From IMG/VR virus record IMGVR_UViG_3300029811_000293, positions 1-21,426 of that record: 21,426 bases of DNA; one strand, given 5' to 3'. The notes below the pieces were generated by a model. It was given only the letters and a program-made list of their open reading frames with translations. It ran no database searches and had not been told where the DNA came from. The stretch's first letter is position 1, and every line of letters begins with the position of its first letter. Position numbers and translations under genes: made by a program. The stretch comes from a virus. Below are positions 1-6,287 of this stretch, in pieces.

Positions 1-1488
1 GATAAGCTCAGCTATATCCGTTGCAAACTTCTGGATGGCCGGAGCGATTTGCTCTTCGCCCTGGGGCTGACCTTCCGGCAGTGATGGTCCGGTGATTCCC
101 TCAATACCTGCTTCGAGGGCGAACCTGGCCGGGACCTGGCCCATACCAATCCACCAGTCATTGCCCCAGTCAACCTGCTCGTAAGGCAAATCGTGGGTCT
201 CGATTATGTCGTTGAGGGGGATACCGGCCTTGGTATAGCCAAGGACCTTGGCTGCTACATCACGATTGACTTCCTGGACTACCGGATGCTGGTCGTAATC
301 GAACCAGGCGAAGAGTTTGTTTTTCGTGGCGACGGCCTTATTGATCGCATCATTGAAAGAAGCCTTCTTCCGCAGCGTAAGCCGGCGTCCCTTATAGCTT
401 CTCGAATCGGCCGGCTCGACGGCGAGGGAGCGAGGCTCAGTGGAATAGAATTTAGAAATAATGCCGTATGTCAATTCGCCGGCGAAAAGCTTTGCTAATG
501 GAATTATGGTATTGAAGATAAAATCCTGCATTGCCGGGCCGTGCGAATACTGGGCCTCGGTGATAAGGCCGGCGATACCGGGAGGGACGCCGAAGGTGGA
601 GCAAATCTTTTTATCGCTCATCTCAGTAATCTTTGCAACCTCCATATCAGCCATCTTCATAGCGATGGTCGTAATGTCCATGCCGCCCGTAAGAATAGCG
701 GTCCGCTTGGCTTTACCAGCCCCTCTGTGGCGTGCTTCGAATTGATTTCGCAGCAGCTCTATTTGTTCCCGGTCGAGCTTGCCCTGTGAGGTTAGAATCG
801 CACCGGGCTCGGCGGCATTGGCCAATGTCATTGCGTTATAGAGGTCGGCTGCGTAGCTGTAATTGATGTTAAGCTCACTTGCCTTGGCCGGCCCGAGGCC
901 GTGAAACTTATCGTAAGGATTGAAGTTCTTCCATTGATAGATTTCGTCCAGGGTAAACTTGGCCCGCTGACCGCCGATGCCCCTGAATTCCCAGCCGAGC
1001 AATACACCGCCGGCGGTGCGGTCGTGGGTTATCGGGTGCATCTGCGAGCCGCTTATGACAGCTATTTCTTTGGGCCGGCGGCCCTGCATATCGGTGAAGA
1101 CCCAGAAGACATCCCGGCTCAAGGTGTAATGGCCGACGGTGTCGGTAACGAACTTTTGAAAGCTCATTAACGGGTTATTAAAGAGCACATCATAAACGGG
1201 GCCGGACTCGATGATTTTCTCATCAACGGTCGAAAGGACCAGCGATAAGCCGGATATGCTATTGATTAACTTATTGACACAGGTAAAGACCAGGGCTACC
1301 TGGCCGTAAGGTTTGCGCGGCTTACTTTCCGTACTGTCCGGCATGTCCATACCGGCCAGCCACATCTGGGCAAGCTGGCCTGTACCGAACGATTTGGTTG
1401 CCGATTCAATTTGCCGGTCGATGCCAAACCTTAGCATCTCAGCGGCTTCGGGACTTAAACGCCTTGTAGCTATTACCTGCTCGGTCAC
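1..1488 (-). CDS. HK97-type phage portal protein (3' part outside window)
   Basis: Portal proteins form the dodecameric ring at one capsid vertex through which the terminase pumps DNA and to which the tail attaches. The minus-strand frame is open for 496 codons from a GTG at 1488 to the window edge. Visible family features are VALVFTCVNKLINSISGLSL (about residues 64-83), the VYDVLFNNP segment (98-106), FNPYDKFHGLGP (189-200), the GAILTSQGKL helix entry (229-238) and the C-terminal FGVPPGIAG (299-307), which is characteristic of the HK97-like portal family (PF04860). Mu itself uses a gp29/DUF935 portal, so this is a mosaic partner for the Mu-type terminase. The GTG at 1488 gives a 4-base GTGA overlap with the terminase stop and has a GGAG 11 bases upstream. 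A GTG at 1500 in the same frame is an alternative. The C-terminus is missing because the gene continues off the left edge. The family call is firm; the exact start is less sure. Confidence 0.88.
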   Translation of the reverse strand, partial: MTEQVIATRRLSPEAAEMLRFGIDRQIESATKSFGTGQLAQMWLAGMDMPDSTESKPRKPYGQVALVFTCVNKLINSISGLSLVLSTVDEKIIESGPVYDVLFNNPLMSFQKFVTDTVGHYTLSRDVFWVFTDMQGRRPKEIAVISGSQMHPITHDRTAGGVLLGWEFRGIGGQRAKFTLDEIYQWKNFNPYDKFHGLGPAKASELNINYSYAADLYNAMTLANAAEPGAILTSQGKLDREQIELLRNQFEARHRGAGKAKRTAILTGGMDITTIAMKMADMEVAKITEMSDKKICSTFGVPPGIAGLITEAQYSHGPAMQDFIFNTIIPLAKLFAGELTYGIISKFYSTEPRSLAVEPADSRSYKGRRLTLRKKASFNDAINKAVATKNKLFAWFDYDQHPVVQEVNRDVAAKVLGYTKAGIPLNDIIETHDLPYEQVDWGNDWWIGMGQVPARFALEAGIEGITGPSLPEGQPQGEEQIAPAIQKFATDIAELI

Positions 1489-2816
1489 AGCAAAATACAC
1501 TCCGGAATTAAAACGGTAGTGGCGGCTTCACCTGATAAAGAAAAGGCCCAGAAATCATCAGCATGACCTGCCTCGGTACTGGCCGCATCGTAGCGGACAT
1601 TACCGGCGGCGGTTACTGTCTTACGGACGGAGTGAAAGCTTTCGCGGGTCTGGCGGTCTTCAGGGACCCTGCACCTTTTGTCTTCAAATCGGCCAAGGGC
1701 CAGGCTGGCAAGATGCTCCTTGACCGGACCGGTAAACTTGACCTTCTCCACGCGATAAATACCGAACCTGTCTTGAAGAGCTTCGACCAGCATATCTCCG
1801 ATACCGGTGGCATCGATACAGGCACGCTCGATATTCTGATTAGCCAATAAGTCAGTAACGACTTGCTCCTGGACGTGATATGGGGTCTTGGACAATCTGA
1901 TGACTTTGCGGGCGACAAGCACATCGCCTACAAGTTCGGATATCCAGAATACGGTCAAATGCTTTTCCCTGCCGATGTCACCGCCGAGATAGTAATGCTT
2001 TCGCTCTTTGGTATGGGGGACCAGCGGCTGGAGACAGCTCGGGTCCTCGCAGCTTTGATATAAATCGTAAGGGATTAGGGCGGTAAGCGCAGTTGAAGGT
2101 ATGCACATATATTCCTGGTTCCAGGCGTCCTCATTGCGACAACGTGCGCGGCATTCGGCCAGGAACCGCTTGCGTATTTGCCGGTCGATATGGTCTAATT
2201 TGTAAACCTTTTCGGCAAGGCCCTGGTCAACTGCAACGGTTATAGGTATATGATGATGACTCCAATTGAGGGTTTTGGCCTGCTCGAAACTCAATTCGCC
2301 CGACAATACCCTCTTTATCAATTGAACAATCCTGTTAAATTCAGATTCCTCACCGTTGTGAGTGGAAAGTATGCGTATATTGTAACCCCACGTGGTGACC
2401 GGCATTGCTGCATCGAGCATTGCACGGGCATTATCGTGCCAGGCGAATTCATCGAGGACGACATCACCGCCCTTGGAACGGAACCGGCGGGGATTGCTGG
2501 TCATGCAATTGATACGAGAGCTGTTAGGAAATTCGACAACGTAATTATTAAACTTAAACCCTCTATCATCCTCGAGCTCCTCGGTAATTTCCTTGACTGC
2601 GGCTTCCAGGATTTCACACCATTGACGGCAGTACAGAGCATATTCAAAGGCAGCCGATTCATCGGCGCTCGAGAACCACAAATCCCGCCTGTAGTCGATG
2701 GAGTTTCTTTCCCTGCAGGACTTATAACTATCGGCGTAAGTCGCACCGACACGTCGGCTTTTTTCATCGAGCATTGCGTTGCTCTGGTCCAGAATCCAGG
2801 CGACCTGATAGAACAA
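1485..2816 (-). CDS. Mu gp28-like phage terminase large subunit
   Basis: This is the ATP-driven DNA-packaging motor and headful nuclease. Counted from the TTG at 2816, an atypical Walker A-like EKSRRVGAT lies at 18-26, Walker B VVLDEF at 119-124, and the coupling-type motif ILSTHNG at 149-155. The RNase H-like nuclease half has acidic residues in GGDIGREK (D280), CIDATGIGD (D335) and GHADDFWAF (D420 or D421). The order and motifs fit the Mu gp28 terminase family, and the length (443 residues or more) is normal. TTG 2816 is the first conventional start in frame and has a GGAAGG about 7 bases upstream. However, the frame is open further up and encodes family-like residues (ILEGYFLFYQ), so the real start is probably upstream, perhaps an ATC at 2855 behind an AGGAG. 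The gene lies between the DUF3486 gene and the portal gene in the leftward packaging operon. The function is sure; the N-terminus is not. Confidence 0.93.
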   Translation of the reverse strand: MFYQVAWILDQSNAMLDEKSRRVGATYADSYKSCRERNSIDYRRDLWFSSADESAAFEYALYCRQWCEILEAAVKEITEELEDDRGFKFNNYVVEFPNSSRINCMTSNPRRFRSKGGDVVLDEFAWHDNARAMLDAAMPVTTWGYNIRILSTHNGEESEFNRIVQLIKRVLSGELSFEQAKTLNWSHHHIPITVAVDQGLAEKVYKLDHIDRQIRKRFLAECRARCRNEDAWNQEYMCIPSTALTALIPYDLYQSCEDPSCLQPLVPHTKERKHYYLGGDIGREKHLTVFWISELVGDVLVARKVIRLSKTPYHVQEQVVTDLLANQNIERACIDATGIGDMLVEALQDRFGIYRVEKVKFTGPVKEHLASLALGRFEDKRCRVPEDRQTRESFHSVRKTVTAAGNVRYDAASTEAGHADDFWAFSLSGEAATTVLIPECILL

Positions 2817-2848
2817 AAAATAACCTTCCAGAATTTTGTCATCTCGAG

Positions 2849-3415
2849 CTACGATTTTACTACTCCTAAATGTTCATCTATGATTTCCTGAATGAGTTTT
2901 CTGTTGACGCCGGCCTTGGTAAGTTTCTTTTTCGTCGATTCGGCAGCGGCCTTTACTTTTTTGCCGAGCTGCTCGCGGATGTACGTATCAGCCTTAATAG
3001 ATACAGCAGTGCAGTCACGAACGGCGGCGGCGACTTCCTTCGCCTGGCGGCTGCTCAATTCGTCCGTGCATACGAGCTCGAGTACCCGTGCAGTGATCAT
3101 CTCTGCGGCCGCCTTCTGGGTTTCTGTAGCTTTTTCCGCTGACAGGTCGGCCATAACACCCCGCACCAATTCGGCCCGGGTACGCAATAGCTCAAAACTC
3201 AATAGCTGCTTTGCCCATCGTCCGACGGCAGAGCGGCTGACGGCCTCACCGTGCAGCTGACAGTACGTTACGATATCTTCGTATCGCGGCTTGCCCGAGT
3301 AATCCGGCGGCGGCGGATAATCTTCGGGCCAGGCGCCGTCCACTATCATTACCGTGATTGCCTCGCGGATTCCGGCGGGCAGCTTATCTATCGAGCTGTG
3401 GATCCTTCTTGTCAT
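2849..3415 (-). CDS. Mu gp27-like DUF3486 protein, probable terminase small subunit
   Basis: This 188-residue protein begins with an SSIDKLPAGIREAI segment (7-20) and carries AVSRSAVGRWAKQL (58-71), the helix-turn-helix-like core typical of DUF3486 (Mu gp27) proteins. A long helical, lysine-rich C-terminal half follows. In Mu-like phages this gene sits directly before the gp28 terminase and is thought to act as the small terminase subunit that recognises DNA for packaging. The same order is seen here. Its start codon directly abuts the stop of the upstream winged-helix gene, with GGAGAT spaced appropriately before the ATG, so the pair is probably translationally coupled. The family assignment comes from motif pattern and synteny. 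The packaging role is inferred from the family. Confidence 0.87.
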   Translation of the reverse strand: MTRRIHSSIDKLPAGIREAITVMIVDGAWPEDYPPPPDYSGKPRYEDIVTYCQLHGEAVSRSAVGRWAKQLLSFELLRTRAELVRGVMADLSAEKATETQKAAAEMITARVLELVCTDELSSRQAKEVAAAVRDCTAVSIKADTYIREQLGKKVKAAAESTKKKLTKAGVNRKLIQEIIDEHLGVVKS

Positions 3416-3724
3416 TTATATCTCCAGGGCGCCGTTAATTTGCGTACGGTCCGCTATCTCTTTCCCTTCCGCCGTCAGGCCGATACACTTTTCTCCGAAG
3501 CCGGTGGCGCCGCCGATTCTCTCGTCGATATACTCGAGGTAGCCCTTCTGCTTTAAATAGGTGATGTCCTTTTGTATGAGCGAGATGCTGTAGTTCTCGT
3601 CAAAGCCGCAGAGGACACGGTATAGCGTGCGGACCTGCAGCGGTGTCGGATAGAGCCGGTTGAGATTATTCAATATCAACAGACGCATCTGCATCATCTT
3701 GACGGTCTCGGGGTCTTTAGCCAT
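3416..3724 (-). CDS. Small winged-helix protein of the packaging operon
   Basis: This 102-residue protein has the length and helical pattern of a single winged-helix domain. An N-terminal helix (about 8-22) is followed by a PTPLQVRTLYRVL helix, a likely recognition helix in SISLIQKDITYLKQKGYLEYI (47-67), a beta-wing with glycines (GGATGFGEKCIGLT) and a final helix. Small proteins of this shape occur upstream of DUF3486 in Mu-like phages and may correspond positionally to gp26 or gp25 of Mu. I do not recognise a named family. Its GGAG is 8 bases before the ATG, and its stop abuts the start of the DUF3486 gene, so it is part of the leftward late operon. A DNA-binding or late regulatory role is inference only. 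Confidence 0.75.
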   Translation of the reverse strand: MAKDPETVKMMQMRLLILNNLNRLYPTPLQVRTLYRVLCGFDENYSISLIQKDITYLKQKGYLEYIDERIGGATGFGEKCIGLTAEGKEIADRTQINGALEI

Positions 3725-3726
3725 TA

Positions 3727-4074
3727 TTAGTCTCCGTTCTTCATTTCCTTGACGATTTCCCTCGATATATCACCGCAAATATTCGGAAGCTGGTCGACGA
3801 TAGTCAGCTTGCCTTCGAGACGGTTTACCGATGCGATAAGCCCTTCGAGGGCCCGTCTCGTAAAGCCGGTCTCGCGAAGAAATACCTCCGCCTTAACGAA
3901 GGTCCTATCGCAGTCGATTTTGCAATTTGCAAACTTGGTCTGCAGCCCCTGGGCACTCTCAGCCTGTTTGTCCTGACAGTGCTTAATGGAGCGGAGGTAT
4001 AGAGCTATCAGACTGCCGACAATCGCCAGGCAGCCGCTTACCAGAACGGCTGCCAGGGTCAAAAGTACGTTCAT
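3727..4074 (-). CDS. Small single-pass membrane protein with coiled-coil tail
   Basis: The 115-residue product has one strong N-terminal membrane segment (about residues 3-27, LLTLAAVLVSGCLAIVGSLI within it). A mainly helical soluble region follows, with four cysteines and leucine/isoleucine heptad-like spacing, as in ALEGLIASVNRLEGKL. The arrangement resembles DUF2730-like (Mu gp25-like) membrane proteins found before gp26/gp27 in transposable phages. It could also be an inner-membrane spanin paired with the neighbouring lipoprotein. A CCGAGG lies about 7 bases before the ATG. Only two bases separate its stop from the next gene, indicating one transcript. The membrane anchor is seen directly; the DUF2730 or spanin assignment is inference. 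Confidence 0.72.
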   Translation of the reverse strand: MNVLLTLAAVLVSGCLAIVGSLIALYLRSIKHCQDKQAESAQGLQTKFANCKIDCDRTFVKAEVFLRETGFTRRALEGLIASVNRLEGKLTIVDQLPNICGDISREIVKEMKNGD

Positions 4075-4094
4075 TTTTTGCCTCGGATTATGAA

Positions 4095-4598
4095 TTATGT
4101 TTTGAGCTCTGCCCGGGTTTCTTCCCTGGCCTTTGCGACATCGACATCGTGCTGCTCTTTGGTCAATTGATTACGGCCTACGAGCTTTTCCTTACCGAGC
4201 AGCAGCGCCCCGCCGCCTATACCCAAATACGACAAGATGCCGAGGACGCTGTATGGCTGGTCTTCACTGCCGATAACGATTTCCTGTGCCCGCCGGGATT
4301 CGGCAATGGCGGGCTCGAGATAGCCCTTGGCATCCTGATACGCAGCCTCGTCTTTTCTGAGCCAGTATTCCCAGTCAATCAGTCGGTCGCGGCGGGTAGA
4401 AAGTATCCCCTGCATTAAGTTTTCGGCATCGTACAGAGAATGGAACCAGCCGTAATCGTTGGGGTCCTTGTTGATGTAATCCAGGGATTTCTCAGGGAGC
4501 TTCGACGGTGTGAATCTATCCAGATAACTATTGCAGCTCGTGATTATTAGGCAGGTCAAGCCGACAAAAAGCAGCAGAATTGTTTTCCAGTTTTTCAT
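4095..4598 (-). CDS. Predicted phage lipoprotein
   Basis: The 167-residue product begins with a lipoprotein signal: positive MKNWK, a hydrophobic stretch and the lipobox ITSC with Cys22. It would therefore be processed by signal peptidase II and tethered to a membrane. A mixed-charge middle region follows (PNDYGWFHSLYDAENLMQ, DWEYWLRKDEAAYQDA), then a second hydrophobic glycine-rich stretch (about 120-136, ILSYLGIGGGALLLG) and a charged C-terminal tail. No enzymatic motif is visible. Its place at the head of the leftward operon, next to a small membrane protein, would fit an outer-membrane spanin or an envelope or superinfection-exclusion role, but the second hydrophobic stretch is unusual for a spanin. 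AAAGGAG precedes the ATG at good spacing. The exported lipoprotein call is firm; the function is unknown. Confidence 0.78.
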   Translation of the reverse strand: MKNWKTILLLFVGLTCLIITSCNSYLDRFTPSKLPEKSLDYINKDPNDYGWFHSLYDAENLMQGILSTRRDRLIDWEYWLRKDEAAYQDAKGYLEPAIAESRRAQEIVIGSEDQPYSVLGILSYLGIGGGALLLGKEKLVGRNQLTKEQHDVDVAKAREETRAELKT

Positions 4599-4634
4599 TT
4601 TGGACTCCTTTCAAAAATGAAAGTGATATTATTA

Positions 4635-4841
4635 TCAGACATCCATACCCGAATACTTTTTTGCCTTGGCGTCGCTTCTTAAAATTCTGATCGCAAGGGG
4701 ACACTCAAATATGAGCCTAACACTTTCTAAGAAGCATGAATCATCTAACTTTATTTCTCCGATTGCTCCCGGATATCCTTGTATTCCTATTGAAATTTTT
4801 TTACCTTTACGTAGCCGAATGAGCAATCTGTGTTTTTTCAT
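4635..4841 (-). CDS. Small hypothetical protein, first gene of leftward operon
   Basis: This 68-residue basic protein (MKKHRLLIRLRKGKKISIGI at the start) reads as mainly beta-structured, with alternating hydrophobic residues; no family is recognised. It has a clear AAGGAAAGGA ribosome site before the ATG. It is the first gene downstream of the leftward half of the divergent promoter region at 4857-4884: on the minus strand a TAAAAT hexamer at 4869-4864 would start a transcript with a short leader carrying that site. A 36-base gap with its own ribosome site separates it from the lipoprotein gene. It is probably real because of the start context and operon position; its role is unknown. Confidence 0.55.
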   Translation of the reverse strand: MKKHRLLIRLRKGKKISIGIQGYPGAIGEIKLDDSCFLESVRLIFECPLAIRILRSDAKAKKYSGMDV

Positions 4842-4856
4842 TTTGGCATCCTTTCC

Positions 4857-4884
4857 TTGACTGATTTTAACTTCCTGTTAAAAT
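4857..4884 (+). promoter_or_regulatory. Sigma70-like promoter, probably leaderless
   Basis: TTGACT (4857-4862), a 16-base spacer and TAAAAT (4879-4884) make a strong housekeeping-type promoter. The ATG of the rightward gene begins after exactly six bases, so transcription would start at or near the start codon. No Shine-Dalgarno precedes that gene, in agreement with leaderless translation. Confidence 0.7.
4864..4884. promoter_or_regulatory. Palindromic operator over divergent promoter
   Basis: This is a perfect 8-base inverted repeat: arms ATTTTAAC (4864-4871) and GTTAAAAT (4877-4884) flank a 5-base centre. It covers the spacer and -10 box of the rightward promoter. By symmetry it supplies a TAAAAT on the minus strand for the leftward operon. 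A dimeric repressor bound here could shut both directions. No T-tract follows either arm, so it is not a terminator. Confidence 0.6.
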
Positions 4885-4890
4885 ACGTTT

Positions 4891-5286
4891 ATGGCTAACG
4901 AATTTGACAATTTCCTATACTACGCTCATTTCCTTTTACAAGTATTCAACTGGATATTCCCGCTGTTGACGAAGAAGGGTGTCGAGTTTTACAAGTGGTA
5001 TTACGCCACTTACGAGTCTGACGTCGAGTTATATTCTTCATCAGACTTAAAAGAGATGGCGGATTCTCTGGAGCCCTTGCGAAAAGATAACGATATCGAG
5101 AAGCTGGTCGAATGGCTCCAGCGCCAGCCCATAGCAGACGCAGTAGGCATAATGGATGCCATTCAAATGCGAATCGAAGGGGCTGAGCGAAAACCGCGTC
5201 AATTGCCAGGACACCCGGACGGCTGCGTGGAGGCGGTACGTTTTGCCCTTTTGGAACTTGCCAGGCAGATTGACGAGCGGAGCTGA
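4891..5286 (+). CDS. Hypothetical protein behind the operator-controlled promoter
   Basis: This 131-residue product has an aromatic and hydrophobic N-terminal half (NFLYYAHFLLQVFNWIFPLL, about 7-26) and then acidic helices (SDLKEMADSLEPLRKDNDIEKL). Its C-terminal half is helical (AVRFALLELARQIDERS). No helix-turn-helix or catalytic motif is visible and no family is recognised. The hydrophobic stretch could be a membrane-associated helix but is rich in aromatic residues and could equally be buried. It is the only rightward gene of this strip, and its ATG lies six bases after the -10 box of a strong promoter overlapped by a palindrome. That placement suggests lysogenic or regulated expression. 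Function unknown. Confidence 0.65.
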   Translation: MANEFDNFLYYAHFLLQVFNWIFPLLTKKGVEFYKWYYATYESDVELYSSSDLKEMADSLEPLRKDNDIEKLVEWLQRQPIADAVGIMDAIQMRIEGAERKPRQLPGHPDGCVEAVRFALLELARQIDERS

Positions 5287-5417
5287 AAAACCTTTTTGTT
5301 TGCAGCAAAGCGATGGTAGGCGTTACGATACGGCTTCTGCACAGGATTTTGAGTAAAGTCTTTTTCATTCCGTCAATTCCTTTCCGCCACAGATTTCACA
5401 GATTTTTTGAGGGGCGC

Positions 5418-5462
5418 AAAAAAAGCCCGCAACAAAGTTTGCTACAACTCAGTCGACGGGCT
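5418..5462 (-). terminator. Rho-independent terminator for the leftward transcript
   Basis: On the minus strand, AGCCCG (5462-5457) pairs with CGGGCT (5429-5424). A run of T follows the stem, seen as seven A bases at 5418-5424 on the plus strand. The 27-base interior has further complementarity. It lies about 140 bases after the stop of the leftward gene 5599-5988 and would end that transcript before it reached the opposing gene. Confidence 0.65.
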
Positions 5463-5513
5463 GATTGATTACAGGCCGTTCGGCGAAATGCAGGAACATC
5501 CGCCTATTTATTA

Positions 5514-5547
5514 GCGTATAGCGTGCAGCGTATAGCGTGCAGCGTAT
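5514..5547. repeat. Tandem 14-base repeat built of two 7-base words
   Basis: The unit GCGTATAGCGTGCA occurs twice in tandem (5514-5527 and 5528-5541), followed by a partial third copy. Each unit is itself two related heptamers, GCGTATA and GCGTGCA. It is non-coding and downstream of a terminator, consistent with a slippage-grown microrepeat. Confidence 0.8.
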
Positions 5548-5598
5548 TTACTATCCGCTGATTATACGTATCGGCGAAGCCGTGTCAAGGGCTAAAAT

Positions 5599-5988
5599 TT
5601 ATTTTTCCTCAAATGGTTTGGTTATAGTTTCTCCGGATGGTTTGACTATAATTTCTCGATCCTTGGTTATCCTATGCATCTCAATTGTTTCGTGGCGGTT
5701 ATTTGACCACCTACGGGAAATTTTTACGAATTGTGTATTGGAATCGGGTATCTTAATGCTTTTAGAGCGAAGAATCGTTTCTATTTGAACAATGCGATCT
5801 TGTGATAAATTTACTTGTATAACCAATTGGCCGCACAATCTCCGCAATGCCCATATCTCATTTTGATGGCGGTACAATTTGACGGAAGCAGAAGATTGGA
5901 TAGGTCGGGATATATTTATTCCTCTGCTGGCCATTACTAATCCTCCCAGCATTAACAATATTAACACAATCGTAAGTTTACCTTTCAT
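5599..5988 (-). CDS. Small exported or signal-anchored protein
   Basis: From the ATG at 5988 the product is 129 residues. A basic start (MKGK) is followed by a hydrophobic segment (about 5-20, LTIVLILLMLGGLVMA) acting as a signal peptide or anchor. A charged, probably coiled-coil region (KLYRHQNEIWALRRLCGQL to RIVQIETIL) precedes a basic C-terminal part. The start was chosen because AAAGGA stands 8 bases upstream; an ATG at 6042 in the same frame would hide the signal sequence. A 24-codon reading frame ends just upstream (6002) and probably shares its promoter at 6083-6110. No family is recognised. The placement between lysis-type genes makes a spanin-like or envelope role possible but unproven. 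Confidence 0.66.
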   Translation of the reverse strand: MKGKLTIVLILLMLGGLVMASRGINISRPIQSSASVKLYRHQNEIWALRRLCGQLVIQVNLSQDRIVQIETILRSKSIKIPDSNTQFVKISRRWSNNRHETIEMHRITKDREIIVKPSGETITKPFEEK

Positions 5989-6001
5989 TTCAATTATCCT
6001 T

Positions 6002-6076
6002 TCAGTTAAGTTGTTTATTAGTATAGACTTCAGGAACTTCATATTTGGTTTTACAGGATGGGCACTGGACTTTCAT
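6002..6076 (-). CDS. 24-residue zinc-ribbon-start miniprotein (possibly leaderless)
   Basis: This frame encodes MKVQCPSCKTKYEVPEVYTN and four more residues before TGA. The pattern CPSC-x-x-x-Y-x-V-P matches the first half of the short zinc-ribbon motif common at N-termini of bacterial proteins. The second CxxC pair is absent because of the stop, so it is truncated or works as a dimer. The ATG begins exactly six bases after a TATATT -10 box, so it may be leaderless. Its stop lies just before the AAAGGA site of the gene at 5988, suggesting it acts as a coupled upstream frame. It is too short to be certain. Confidence 0.45.
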   Translation of the reverse strand: MKVQCPSCKTKYEVPEVYTNKQLN

Positions 6077-6082
6077 ATCCGC

Positions 6083-6110
6083 AATATAACAAAAATGTGT
6101 GAATTTTCAA
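6083..6110 (-). promoter_or_regulatory. Leftward sigma70-like promoter
   Basis: On the minus strand TTGAAA (6110-6105), a 16-base spacer and TATATT (6088-6083) form a good promoter. The miniprotein ATG (6076) follows after six bases. Its -35 box stands 19 bases from the -35 box of the rightward promoter at 6130, so the two are back to back. Confidence 0.6.
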
Positions 6111-6129
6111 GAGGGATTTTATTTTTTTC

Positions 6130-6158
6130 TTGACTTTGAAAACGACAGATATTAGACT
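6130..6158 (+). promoter_or_regulatory. Rightward sigma70-like promoter, probably leaderless
   Basis: TTGACT (6130-6135), a 17-base spacer and TAGACT (6153-6158). An ATG starts exactly six bases later at 6165, as at the 4857 and 6083 promoters. A T-rich stretch precedes the -35 box. Confidence 0.5.
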
Positions 6159-6164
6159 ACGACA

Positions 6165-6278
6165 ATGCCCAATGATAACTCCCTCGTAGCAAGGACGTTA
6201 CGATGGAAAGCCGTGGCACACTCAGAACAGTTGATTTTGAAAAAGAACGCAGAATCCAGGAAATCACGCAGATTTTGA
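6165..6278 (+). CDS. Possible leaderless 37-residue protein
   Basis: An ATG at 6165 opens 37 codons (MPNDNSLVARTLRWKAVAHS and 17 more residues, ending ESRKSRRF) before TGA at 6276-6278. The product is small and strongly basic at its C-terminus. Support is the promoter-to-ATG spacing, identical to two neighbouring promoters. Against it, the last third is made of the CACGCAGATTT-type microrepeat, and the end overlaps the 3' end of the opposing gene 6264-6590 by 15 bases. Another frame (ATG at 6203, AAGGA upstream) competes for the same transcript. No family recognised. Confidence 0.3.
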   Translation: MPNDNSLVARTLRWKAVAHSEQLILKKNAESRKSRRF

Positions 6279-6287
6279 GGATTTGGC
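6246..6287. repeat. CACGCAGATTTTGAGGATTT-type interspersed microrepeat
   Basis: Bases 6246-6287 contain the words AACGCAGAATCC and CACGCAGATTTTGAGG. Related CACAGATTT and CGCAGATT words recur at 5385-5412, 7494-7551 and 7870-7898. Here the repeat forms the last codons of the leftward gene 6264-6590. Confidence 0.6.

Larger units (their letters stand above)
5287..5598. other. 312-base intergenic stretch with terminator and repeats
   Basis: No gene is supported here. The stretch holds a CACAGATTT-type microrepeat (5385-5412), a leftward terminator (5418-5462) and a 14-base tandem repeat (5514-5547). The remaining bases show no start codon with a ribosome site. It separates the rightward gene ending at 5286 from the leftward gene ending at 5599. 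Confidence 0.7.

Noticed and set aside
193-1519. Several rightward frames over the first 1.5 kb
   Set aside because: All are antisense to the continuous portal frame, whose residues match a known family.
2501-2842. Leftward frame from ATG 2842 (MTKFWKVIF...) as the real terminase start with a frameshift
   Set aside because: Its downstream residues are out of the terminase frame. A T-run indel could join them, but the existing frame already encodes the family-like GYFLFYQ upstream of TTG 2816, so no frameshift is needed.
2250-2891. 213-residue rightward reading frame
   Set aside because: It lies antisense to the terminase and DUF3486 genes, both clear families. It is a long shadow frame with no ribosome site or family motif.
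5514-5547. Possible CRISPR-like repeat array
   Set aside because: The units are adjacent 14-mers without spacers, so it is a tandem microrepeat.
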